NCBI RefSeq assembly: GCF_036311985.1
Contig: NZ_JAZDCJ010000071.1
DNA: 20,908 bases
Source of the DNA: JAZDCJ01 sp036311985
GTDB taxonomy: Bacteria > Actinomycetota > Actinomycetes > Actinomycetales > Micrococcaceae
Strand: one strand, 5' to 3'
The notes below the pieces were generated by a model that did no database searches, was not told where the DNA came from, and worked only from the letters and a program-made list of their open reading frames with translations. Positions 14,359 through 20,908 of the stretch are shown here, one piece after another. How positions within the stretch are numbered: the stretch's first letter is position 1; each line of letters begins with the position of its first letter. Both the position numbers and the translations under genes were made by a program.

Positions 14359-15012
14359 ATGCATGTCTTTACTCCGGCAGAGATCGGCGCGCGTCTGCGG
14401 AAGTATCGTCTCGCTAAGGGTGTGACCATCTCAGATTTGGCTGCTGGCGCAGGACTTTCAGTCGGGTTCATCTCGCTCGTGGAAAACGGTAAGTCAGATC
14501 TGACCATCGGGCGGTTGACTCGTGTGCTCGAGTACTTCTCAGTCAACCTCACAGACTTCTTGAGAGAAGATGAAGCCGAGCTGCTCGCGCCCGAGCCCGA
14601 GAATATTCACGAATATGAAGCGGAAAGAATACTGACGTCCCCCTCGGAGGGTGTGACGTACCGATTTGTTCCTCAGCCACCTGATGGACAATTTACAGTC
14701 TTGGAAGTCACCCTGGAGCCCGGCGCAACCCGGAGTGAAATGTCCTTCCACGAGGGTGATGAATGCGTATTCGTCCTGCAGGGACAGATGCAGTTGCACT
14801 ATGGATCACGCGCCCGACTTCTAAAAGCTGGAGAAAGTCAGTACTTCGACGGGCTCTTTCCGCACAAGTTCCGCAATCCGACTAATAGAAGCACTCGATT
14901 CTTGGCGGTTATGGGCAATCTGCGCGGCTCTCGTCCTGGCCTGTCCTCTCCTCACCGGCACTTGATTCCCGGCCAGCTAGGTGTGGAGGAGCCAACCCTG
15001 CCGAGCAGCTGA
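14359..15012 (+). CDS. XRE-family regulator with C-terminal cupin sensor domain
   Basis: A 217-aa transcription regulator. The helix-turn-helix spans residues ~6-65 (IGARLRKYRLAKGVTISDLAAGAGLSVGFISLVENGKSDLTIGRLTRVLEYF). The cupin_2 domain is at ~112-186 (VLEVTLEPGATRSEMSFHEGDECVFVLQGQMQLHYG, then LKAGESQYFDGLFPHKFRNP), with H131, E135 and H169 as possible metal or ligand contacts. Such proteins often control catabolism of amines or amino acids; here the divergent sarcosine-type oxidase is the natural target. The ATG at 14359 follows AAAGGAG four bases away. The last ~25 residues (SRPGLSSPHRHLIPGQ...) are unstructured-looking and may vary. Confidence 0.87.
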   Translation: MHVFTPAEIGARLRKYRLAKGVTISDLAAGAGLSVGFISLVENGKSDLTIGRLTRVLEYFSVNLTDFLREDEAELLAPEPENIHEYEAERILTSPSEGVTYRFVPQPPDGQFTVLEVTLEPGATRSEMSFHEGDECVFVLQGQMQLHYGSRARLLKAGESQYFDGLFPHKFRNPTNRSTRFLAVMGNLRGSRPGLSSPHRHLIPGQLGVEEPTLPSS

Positions 15013-15159
15013 TGAAAATGATGCGGTTCATCACGTCAAATCAAGCCAGGCGTATCGGAAGCTTCGAATTACCACCTGTCGTGAGGGCCGTTGCCGGTGC
15101 TAGCAAACGGGCAGGGGAGCGGGCTGACGCGATCCTAGCGAAAGCTGAGCAAGACGCCG

Positions 15160-15290
15160 AAGCGGCATCCCGGACGCGACGCTAAGGTGCGACAGATGCT
15201 CGAGGCAGGCGAAAGCAAAACGTCCGTCGCGTCCCGACTGGGACTGAGCACGGCATATTTGAAACGCCACATCGACGGCGCCGCAGGCGT
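15160..15290 (+). pseudogene. Resolvase/invertase-type C-terminal helix-turn-helix remnant
   Basis: The plus-strand frame reads HPGRDAKVRQMLEAGESKTSVASRLGLSTAYLKRHIDGAAG. It resembles the HTH_7 tail of serine recombinases (GRP..., EGxSxxxVAxxLGVSxATLYRHL). No catalytic N-terminal domain with its serine is present upstream in this frame, and the frame continues into unrelated sequence. A 57-codon frame at 15012-15185 (MKMMRFITSNQ...) overlaps it in another phase and is probably chance. Moderate to low certainty. Confidence 0.4.
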
Positions 15291-15323
15291 GACGGAGAAA
15301 TCGATAGGCACAGTTCTGGGAAC

Positions 15324-15611
15324 ACGCGAGAGGCGGTCCTTTTCCAGCAACTTGGGCACGCGTTTGAGGATCTCCTTCCGTTCCGGCTCGCGGATTCGTC
15401 TGCTTGATTTTGGCCAGTTCAGTGCTTTCAGGGGTTGTGAGCCAGGGGCGTTCGTCACGGTCGATTTGGTGCCGGCGAACTCAGCGTGAAGGCCGCCCTC
15501 ACTAATGCCCAGCTCGACGATAACGCACCAGGATTGCTGGAGAACGTCGGGCTCGTGCCGCACCTCGGTCCCGCCATCGTAGACACCCGTACTTCGAATT
15601 TTTCTCGGCCA
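15324..15611 (-). pseudogene. IS3-type OrfA remnant
   Basis: On the minus strand WPRKIR... is followed by VIVELGISEGGLH and then RRIREPERKEILKRVPKLLEKDR. This order matches IS3-family OrfA: M-P-R-K start, a helix-turn-helix with VARELGISEGTLH, then a coiled coil like LRRRVRELERENEILKKAAK. The initial Met has become Trp, and no OrfB follows; the recombinase-like scrap lies next to it on the other strand. Degenerate and not functional. Confidence 0.5.
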
Positions 15612-15792
15612 GCTGATCTTGGTGCAGTCGTGAGACCACTGCGGAAGAATCGGCCAAAGCGATGATTGCTCAAGGAGCCAGGCCTCTGCCTCACGCTGCC
15701 CGCTGCAGCTCATGCCCCTTGGTTAAAATGCCGGGAAAAGCAGTGGCGATGCTCTTCGTGCTCGTGAAAATCTCTGCAGCACCGCAGCGAAA

Positions 15793-16032
15793 CTACAGAT
15801 TAAATCTGGCCGGCAATGTGTTCCGGGCTTCCACCATGGTGCAGTATCCCCGGCCGGCAGCGACTGTTCCGACTAGTTGCCGCGTCGTCGGCTTCCGCCT
15901 CGATAATCTGCTGGACGGTGATGTATCGGGCTCTGCGGCCCAGTGCAATCGGCAGAAGGTGGTTCTCATGGCCGCCAGCACGATGATCGCTGCCACGGTC
16001 TCTTTTGCGGTGCCATTGTCGCAGGTGGACAC
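15793..16032 (-). pseudogene. Possible ROK-family regulator/kinase C-terminal remnant
   Basis: Two minus-strand frames in sequence give ITVQQIIEAEADDAATS and RQLVGTVAAGRGYCTMVEARNTLPARFNL, ending at a TAG at 15793. Read together across one frameshift they resemble the C-terminal part of ROK proteins (TVxxIIEAAxxGDxAAxxLVxxxAxxIGxALxxLVNxLNPxxIVL). The kinase N-terminal part is not seen. Identification is by eye and tentative. Confidence 0.4.
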
Positions 16033-16143
16033 ACAGCGGGCGCCTTAGCGGCCCATGCGCTGGTTCACAGACCGGAGCCTTTGAGGACCCGTCTTTGGGC
16101 AGCATTACTAATCACACAACCCCCTTTTATTGGTCACGTGAAC

Positions 16144-16182
16144 GAGTACAGCCCCATCCCCTTCGGGACGGGGAACGTACTC
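16144..16182. repeat. Strong composite hairpin
   Basis: Outer arms GAGTAC (16144-16149) and GTACTC (16177-16182) enclose inner arms CCCCATCCC (16152-16160) and GGGACGGGG (16165-16173), which pair at 8 of 9 positions around a CTTC loop. No T run follows. It lies in decayed DNA between the ROK-like remnant and the CdaR gene; its purpose is unknown. Confidence 0.6.
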
Positions 16183-16400
16183 GGCCGGGTTGTCGTCTCG
16201 CACGTGGGCGCGGATAGCCTCTGATTGATTAGCGTGAGCGGTCGTTCGTCGCTGAGCACCGCCAGGGCGTTGGGCGCCGAGTATCGCGATTCCCGTTTAT
16301 GGTGATCGCCGAGTACCCGGCGCCCGGCCAATTCCACCGGTAGGTGCTGTCTATGCGCTTGATGAGGTAGTCGCGCTCGCGGTCTTCCTACGCTGAAGCT
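16183..16400. other. No recognisable gene
   Basis: Short frames on the minus strand (for example one beginning MELAGRRVLGDHHKRESRYSAPN) match no family I know. The preceding stretch from 15013 is equally decayed, apart from the fragments listed separately. Confidence 0.4.
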
Positions 16401-17609
16401 TTACTCAGCCTGTGACTTGTCGACTTCGAATTCACTGGCCTTGCAAGCGAGATACAGGGCTAGGTACGCCTGACCCGACCGTTCGCTCCAACCTTGGAGC
16501 TCCTCAATTTTTTCCAGGCGGTGAATCAGAGTGTTCCGGTGGACGTGCAGGCGCCGTGCTGCTCCTACCAGGGAAAATCCGCTTTCACACCAGGCCACCA
16601 CGGTGGACCGCATTGTTGGCCAGTCGCCCCGAGTTAGGAGCCCTGCGGCGACGGCAGTCGCGTAACGGCGCCTCACGCGCAGGCTTACACTGGAGAGCAG
16701 CTGCTCAATGCGGACTTGATCGATGGTGGTAACACGCTCAAATCCATGCATCAGGCGCCGACCCAGCCGGAGGGAATCGACGGCGTCTTCGTAGGAGCTT
16801 CGTAGCCCGGCCGGATCTACGCCCTCAGTTCCGATTCCGATCTCGACATCGGTAGCTAGATGGGCGTGAAACTGCTCAAGGCAGTGCCGGGCCTGCTGCG
16901 CAATGCCCGGGATTCCATCTCCGTCTGGGTGCGCAAAAACGACATACCGGTTGGCCGCGATCGAAACGGCAATGGTGTGCTTGTGCGGGAAGCTCTCGCG
17001 GAGCAGCACCAGGGCACGGGGCAGCAACTCAGTGGTTATGGTTGGGATGGAGCTCCGGCCGTTAATTTGGACGGCGATCCCCACTCTGCTCACCGTTAGA
17101 TCAACCGCTTGCTCTCGAGCTTGATTCAGGAGGGCTACGGCTTCAGTTATTTCAGGATCGAAGGCAAGAATTTCGTGGACGAGGTCTTCAAGATCGCGTT
17201 GATGTTGGAGGCCCGTGCGCAGGAGCGATGCCTGATGGAGCAGAATTTCCGTCTGGCGTTCCACCAAAAGGCCGAAACGGGTAACTTTCGCTGGTGAGCC
17301 GGTAATTCCAACAGTGCCAATCAAGTGCCCGTTGAGCAGGATGGGCAGGGTGACTCCAGGCTTCACACCGTGCAGAGCACTGGCTTCCGCCGCTGAGTGT
17401 GTGGCTGGTAACCGGGTGCGAACAACATCCAGGGAAGCCTCGTGGAGGGTGCCAACGCGGCTCATGTCGCCACTGCCGAGCACGATGCCGTTGGCGTCTG
17501 TAATGACAATGTTGAAGCCGACAATGGCGGTGGTTTCACTCGCAATCTGTTGCGCTAGAGCCTGAGTCAGGTTTCCGGTCACGTTCCTGGTGCCACTTTC
17601 CACCGCCAT
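16401..17609 (-). CDS. CdaR-family (sugar diacid recognition) transcriptional regulator
   Basis: A 402-aa activator-type regulator. The N-terminal diacid_rec-like domain (residues ~10-140) contains LAQQIASETTAIVGFNIVITDANGIVLGSGDMSRVGTLHEASL and a GVTLPILLNGHLIGTVGITG segment. A GGDEF-like middle domain spans ~150-300. The C-terminal PucR-type helix-turn-helix reads FSLVGAARRLHVHRNTLIHRLEKIEEL. Known CdaR proteins respond to glucarate or glycerate; other members control amino or organic acid use. An in-frame GTG at 17612 precedes the ATG at 17609, and GGAG just upstream of the ATG favours the latter. It diverges from ridA-dadA across a 205-base gap and is their likely regulator. No damage seen. 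Confidence 0.85.
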   Translation of the reverse strand: MAVESGTRNVTGNLTQALAQQIASETTAIVGFNIVITDANGIVLGSGDMSRVGTLHEASLDVVRTRLPATHSAAEASALHGVKPGVTLPILLNGHLIGTVGITGSPAKVTRFGLLVERQTEILLHQASLLRTGLQHQRDLEDLVHEILAFDPEITEAVALLNQAREQAVDLTVSRVGIAVQINGRSSIPTITTELLPRALVLLRESFPHKHTIAVSIAANRYVVFAHPDGDGIPGIAQQARHCLEQFHAHLATDVEIGIGTEGVDPAGLRSSYEDAVDSLRLGRRLMHGFERVTTIDQVRIEQLLSSVSLRVRRRYATAVAAGLLTRGDWPTMRSTVVAWCESGFSLVGAARRLHVHRNTLIHRLEKIEELQGWSERSGQAYLALYLACKASEFEVDKSQAE

Positions 17610-17814
17610 CACTCTCCGCTGGTTGTTTCGTACATTCGACAGCTAGAAATTAGTCAAAAGTGGAGCGAATAATCCAATGACTTAAATCACACCCAACCTT
17701 ACGGTTGGTGGTAAGCGGCGCCAAGCCGGAACTGCATACGGCGTTCAGCAGGGTAATCGACCTCCGAAGGATGTTCAGTTCCCCTTTGCCCTTTTTCGCA
17801 TCAGGAAGAGATCC
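17610..17814. promoter_or_regulatory. Divergent promoter region of the CdaR gene and ridA-dadA
   Basis: CCAACC (17693-17698) and GGTTGG (17703-17708) form a perfect 6-bp inverted repeat around TTAC, near the centre of the gap. It is a candidate binding site for the CdaR protein. The 5' part is AT-rich. AGGAAGAG (17803-17810) is the ribosome site of ridA, four bases before its ATG. Confidence 0.5.
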
Positions 17815-18246
17815 ATGACTTCAATTTCCAGCTCCGCCCCTACGGTTGATGTAGACGGCATCACCACAACTGACATGCCCTATCCCTCAGCGACACGTGC
17901 AGGTGACATCGTCTACGTTTCAGGGCAGGTGTCCTTTACGGATGATGGCACCGTCCACGGCGAAGGGGATGTCACAGCCCAAACCCTGCACTCCTTGTCA
18001 CGGCTCGCCCGCGTCCTCGACGCCTATGGGGCGACCCTTGACGACGTCGTTTCCTGCACTGTCTATTTGAAGGAAGCAAGCTTGGGGGGCGCTTTCAACG
18101 CCGCCTGGTCGGCCGGTTTCGGTGGTCATCGGCCTTCTCGGGCCACAGTAGTTACAGAATTGCTGGACCCGCGCCTCCTGGTGGAGGTGCAGGCGATCGC
18201 CCACCTTCAGGAGAGAGCGTCTGGGGACGCTAGGGGTGGAAAATGA
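17815..18246 (+). CDS. RidA/YjgF-family imine deaminase
   Basis: A 143-aa protein that hydrolyses reactive enamines/imines to keto acids and ammonia; it forms a cytosolic homotrimer. Family features: GDIVYVSGQVSF (30-41), GDVTAQTLHSLSRLARVLDAYGATLDDVVSCTVYL (51-85), the conserved substrate arginine R109 in RPSRATVV, and E124 in LLVEVQAIAHL. Its stop overlaps the dadA start by 4 bases (ATGA), so both are translated together. RidA would remove the imino acid that a D-amino-acid dehydrogenase makes, which explains the pairing. A strong AGGAAGAG supports the start. The C-terminal tail (QERASGDARGGK) extends slightly past the fold. Confidence 0.9.
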   Translation: MTSISSSAPTVDVDGITTTDMPYPSATRAGDIVYVSGQVSFTDDGTVHGEGDVTAQTLHSLSRLARVLDAYGATLDDVVSCTVYLKEASLGGAFNAAWSAGFGGHRPSRATVVTELLDPRLLVEVQAIAHLQERASGDARGGK

Positions 18247-19526
18247 AGCTCCTCGTCGTCGGGGCTGGCATCATCGGAGTGACCACAGCCTACGAACTGG
18301 CCCGCCGCGGGCACGAGGTTCAGGTCATAGACCGCGAGGCTGGAGAGACTCGAATGACCAGTGCCGCAACCGCGGGGCTCATTGCACCCGGCCACTCTTT
18401 CGCTTGGGCTTCACCCGCTGCGCCCATGGAACTCCTCAAGTCCTTGTTCTCAGCTAATACCTCAATCAGGGTCAAACCGCGTTTCGATCCAGAGTTCATA
18501 TCCTGGGGATTGAAGTTCCTGCGGGAATGCACCTCTTCCCGAGCCAGTACCAACACCTTGGCGAAATTGCGGCTCGCTCAGCGCAGCCAGCAGGTCTTCA
18601 ACGAGATCGTCAAAGAGGAGGAGATGGATTTTAAACCAACGGTCGGCGGCGTCCTATACCTCTACCGTGACGAAATGGGTTTGCGGCGGGCAGTCGAGCG
18701 CGGGCGCATCATGCGCGATCATGGCCAAGAACAGAACGTCGTGTCGAGAGATGAATTGCTGCACCTGGAACCGGCACTGGCCACCAGCCGGGCCTCCTTT
18801 GTGGGAGCCGTTCACGCCGTCACTGACGGTAGCGGAGACCCTACATTGTATGCCTCGGAAATCCGCAAACGCTGCGAGGAAATGGGCGTTAGGTTCACGT
18901 TCAACACGGCTATAAAGGCTATCCGCAAAGACGGTGACCGGGTGACCGCTCTTAGCAGCAAAGAGTCAGACTTCCTAGCCGACGGCTATATTTTGGCCGG
19001 TGGTCCGGCCAGCGCTCGACTGGCCCGAACAGCTGGAACGCGCCTTTCCGTTTATCCCGCGAAGGGATACAGCATAACAGCGCCAGTAAATGCAGGGGCT
19101 GTGGCGCCCAGGCTAGGAGGCATTGACGAAAAATCCCTCGTGGCCTGGTCACGATTTGGGGACCAATTGAGGATGTCAGCCACGGCGGAATTCTCCGGCT
19201 ACTCCCTTGCCCACTCGCGCAAGGACTTCAGTAATATCGTCAAGGCAGGACAGGAACTGTTCCCCGGCGCATTGGACTACGACCGCGCCACATACAAAAT
19301 TGGGCTTCGACCCATGACCCCAGACGGCCCGCCCATCATCGGGGCGGGGAAGCAGCGGAACCTTTACTTCAATACAGGCCACGGTCACCTCGGCTGGACC
19401 ATTGTTAGCGGCCATGAAAAACTGCCCATAGGCGGCCACGAAAGTGCCCGCTGGCGGCCAGCAGAACTGCCCGCCGGTGGCCATGAGATCTGCCCACTTC
19501 CTTACTTGTTCCTGCCGCGTCTTTAA
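18243..19526 (+). pseudogene. dadA: D-amino-acid dehydrogenase (DadA-like), C-terminus cut by IS21 insertion
   Basis: FAD-dependent oxidation of D-amino acids to imino/keto acids. The GxGxxG dinucleotide motif is GAGIIG (7-12), then VIDREAGETRMTSAATAGLIAPGHSFAW, a substrate domain, and near the end RPMTPDGPPIIGAGKQRNLYFNTGHGHLGWT. The native frame ends at residue 386 (ACC at 19398-19400). The IS21 end starts at 19403 and adds 41 foreign residues (beginning IVSGHEKLPIGGHESARW) to the stop at 19526. In intact DadA proteins about 25-30 more residues follow GWT, including the flavin-contacting helix, so activity is doubtful. The rest looks whole, so the insertion is probably recent. ATG start coupled to ridA. 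Confidence 0.85.
19403..19500 (+). repeat. Left-end terminal repeats of the second IS21 element
   Basis: Four imperfect direct repeats, each a GGCCA followed by a GA-rich stretch and CTGCCC or TGCCC. GGCCA begins at 19410, 19434, 19456 and 19479 (spacings 24, 22 and 23). These are the expected IstA-binding sites. Confidence 0.75.
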
Positions 19527-19600
19527 GCGGTGGGGGCCTCTCCCTGCGGTTTGATGACGGTGTCTAAGCGCACCAAAAGCGAACCAGGAAGAGGCCCTGT

Positions 19601-20908
19601 ATGAAGTCTGACGGAGAAATCATGGAAATTCTTGCTGCCTACGATCTGACCGGATCGTTGCGCGCCACCGCGGAGCTCACGGGCTGCTCGCACCACACCG
19701 TTGCTAAACACGTCACCGCCCGTGACGCGGGCCGGCCGATCGGGGAACCCGCGGCCCGCGGCCGGGTCACCGACGCGTTCCTGCCCAAGATCGAGGAATG
19801 GATCGAAGCCTCCAAGGGCCGGATCCGGGCCGACAAGGCCCACGAAAAGCTCCTCGCTCTGGGCTACACCGGTTCGGAACGGTCTACCCGCCGGGCGATC
19901 GCGCAGGTCAAAGCCGCGTGGCGGCTGGGCCACACCCGCGTCCACCGGCCGTGGATCACAGAACCGGGGATGTGGTTGCAGTACGACTTCGGCGACGGGC
20001 CCCGGATCGGCGGGGTGAAGACCATCCTTTTCGTGGCCTGGCTGGCGTTCTCACGCTTCCGCATCGTGATCCCGCTCAGGGACAGGACCGCGCCGAGCGT
20101 GTTCGCGGCCCTGGACCGGTGCTTCCGGATCCTCGGAGGGGCGCCGACCTATGTCCTCACGGACAACGAGAAGACCGTCACCACCGCCCACGTCGCCGGG
20201 GTCCCGGTGCGCAACCAGCAGACCCTGGACTTCGCCCGGCACTACGGGGTGACCGTGCTGACCTGCCAACCGGCGGACCCGGCCACCAAAGGCGGAGTCG
20301 AAGCGTCCGTGAAACTCGCCAAGGCCGACCTCGTGCCCAAAGACACCAACCTCCGCGATGACTACCGCACCTTCGCCGAGCTCGAGGCCGCCTGCACGGC
20401 GTTCATGGACGAGGTCAATCACCGTGAGCACCGGACGACGCGGCGGAAACCCGCGGCCATGCTCGCCGAGGAAGCCCCGCGGCTGCACCGGATCCCGGAC
20501 ACCGCCCACACGGTCGCGTTCGGCCTGGCCCGCGGCGTTCCGGAGAACACCCCAATGGTCACCTTCGAAAACGCCCAGTACTCCGTCCCGGCCCACCTGC
20601 TCGGAGCCCGGGTGTTCGTCCGCACCCACGGCACCGGGCCCGGCGAGCAGGTCATCATCGTCCACCACGGCACGACCGGGCCCGTCGAAGTCGCCCGCCA
20701 CGAACGGGCACGGCCCGGCAGCCCCGCCATCAACGACGAACACTTCCCCGGAACCCGGGCGAAGCTCCCCGGCGACTACGAGGTGAGGGCCCGCAGCGCG
20801 GACGAGGCCGCGTTCCTGGCCATCGGCGAAGGCGCCAGAACCTGGCTCGTCGAGGCCGCCGCGGCCGGGACCGCAAGGATGAACGTGAAAATGGCCGAAG
20901 CCGTTACG
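19601..20908 (+). CDS. istA: IS21-family transposase IstA, N-terminal 436 residues
   Basis: DDE transposase of the right-hand IS21 element. The ATG at 19601 has AGGAAGAGG six bases upstream, and the frame is open to the window end with no stop, so the gene continues beyond it. The N-terminal helix-turn-helix lies at about 5-45 (EIMEILAAYDLTGSLRATAELTGCSHHTVAKHVTARD). Integrase core: D129 in LQYDFGDG, D188 in YVLTDNEKTV, and E234 in ATKGGVEASVKLAK. The C-terminal part includes HREHRTTRRKPAAML and a YSVPAHLLG segment (compare YSVPF in the other IstA). No frameshift seen, so it is probably active if istB follows outside. Confidence 0.93.
   Translation, partial: MKSDGEIMEILAAYDLTGSLRATAELTGCSHHTVAKHVTARDAGRPIGEPAARGRVTDAFLPKIEEWIEASKGRIRADKAHEKLLALGYTGSERSTRRAIAQVKAAWRLGHTRVHRPWITEPGMWLQYDFGDGPRIGGVKTILFVAWLAFSRFRIVIPLRDRTAPSVFAALDRCFRILGGAPTYVLTDNEKTVTTAHVAGVPVRNQQTLDFARHYGVTVLTCQPADPATKGGVEASVKLAKADLVPKDTNLRDDYRTFAELEAACTAFMDEVNHREHRTTRRKPAAMLAEEAPRLHRIPDTAHTVAFGLARGVPENTPMVTFENAQYSVPAHLLGARVFVRTHGTGPGEQVIIVHHGTTGPVEVARHERARPGSPAINDEHFPGTRAKLPGDYEVRARSADEAAFLAIGEGARTWLVEAAAAGTARMNVKMAEAVT

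Larger units (their letters stand above)
19403..20908 (+). mobile_element. IS21-family element, left part (runs off the window)
   Basis: The left end TGTTAGCG begins at 19403 inside dadA. It is followed by terminal repeats and an istA gene still open at the window edge. It differs from the IS21 element at 1-1600 in protein and end-repeat sequence. The right end and target duplication are outside the window. Confidence 0.88.

Noticed and set aside
15012..15185. A 57-codon plus-strand frame overlapping the stop of the XRE-cupin gene
   Set aside because: The TGATG overlap is suggestive, but there is no close ribosome site and no family motif, and another frame covers part of it with better resemblance to a recombinase tail.
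1..20908. Idea that the two IS21 elements at the window edges form one composite transposon
   Set aside because: Their IstA proteins and terminal repeats are clearly different, so they are not copies of the same element.
1..20908. CRISPR arrays, tRNA or rRNA genes
   Set aside because: No regularly spaced identical repeats beyond the IS21 end repeats, and no cloverleaf or rRNA-like sequence was recognised.

Overview
The window looks like an accessory, insertion-sequence-rich stretch of a high-GC Gram-positive genome, most like an Arthrobacter-type actinobacterium (Micrococcaceae). This rests on GC-rich codons, frequent GTG starts and the gene families present; the species cannot be named from sequence alone. 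Amine, amino-alcohol and amino-acid oxidation genes with their regulators are interleaved with at least four insertion elements and several decayed fragments.

Layout. 1-1600: right part of an IS21-family element (istA 3' end, istB, four terminal ~22-bp repeats). 1653-1958: remnant of a DeoR-type regulator. 2077-3571: a GntR/FCD regulator overlapping a soluble Cache-domain protein that carries an apparent amino-acid-binding motif. A bidirectional terminator separates this pair from a leftward operon (7849 to 3625): aminoaldehyde dehydrogenase, covalent-FAD alditol/aldonolactone-type oxidase and EutH-type permease, with an 18-bp palindrome at its promoter. 7982-8606: no recognisable gene. 8607-9732: an IS3-family element with internal deletion and frameshifts. 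9933-10121: a probable dihydroxyacetone-kinase (DhaK) fragment.

10272-12886 is a complete 2,615-bp transposon. It has perfect 20-bp inverted ends and a 6-bp CCTAGC duplication, and it carries an IS481-family transposase plus passengers: an ArsR-type repressor, an ArsP/DUF318 permease and a 53-aa Cys-Cys protein. The repressor promoter and operator start just inside the left end, and the transposase stop codon is supplied by the target duplication.

12901-15012: a monomeric sarcosine/N-methyl-amino-acid oxidase divergent from an XRE-cupin regulator. 15013-16400: decayed DNA with resolvase, IS3 orfA and ROK-like scraps and a strong hairpin. 16401-19402: a CdaR-type activator divergent from ridA-dadA. 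The dadA gene is cut by the left end of a second, different IS21 element that runs off the window.

Working together (inference): the EutH permease could import an amino alcohol, the FAD oxidase could make the amino aldehyde and the dehydrogenase the amino acid. The sarcosine-type oxidase, DadA and RidA would handle N-methyl or D-amino acids and their imines. Loss of the DadA C-terminus suggests part of this capacity is being lost.
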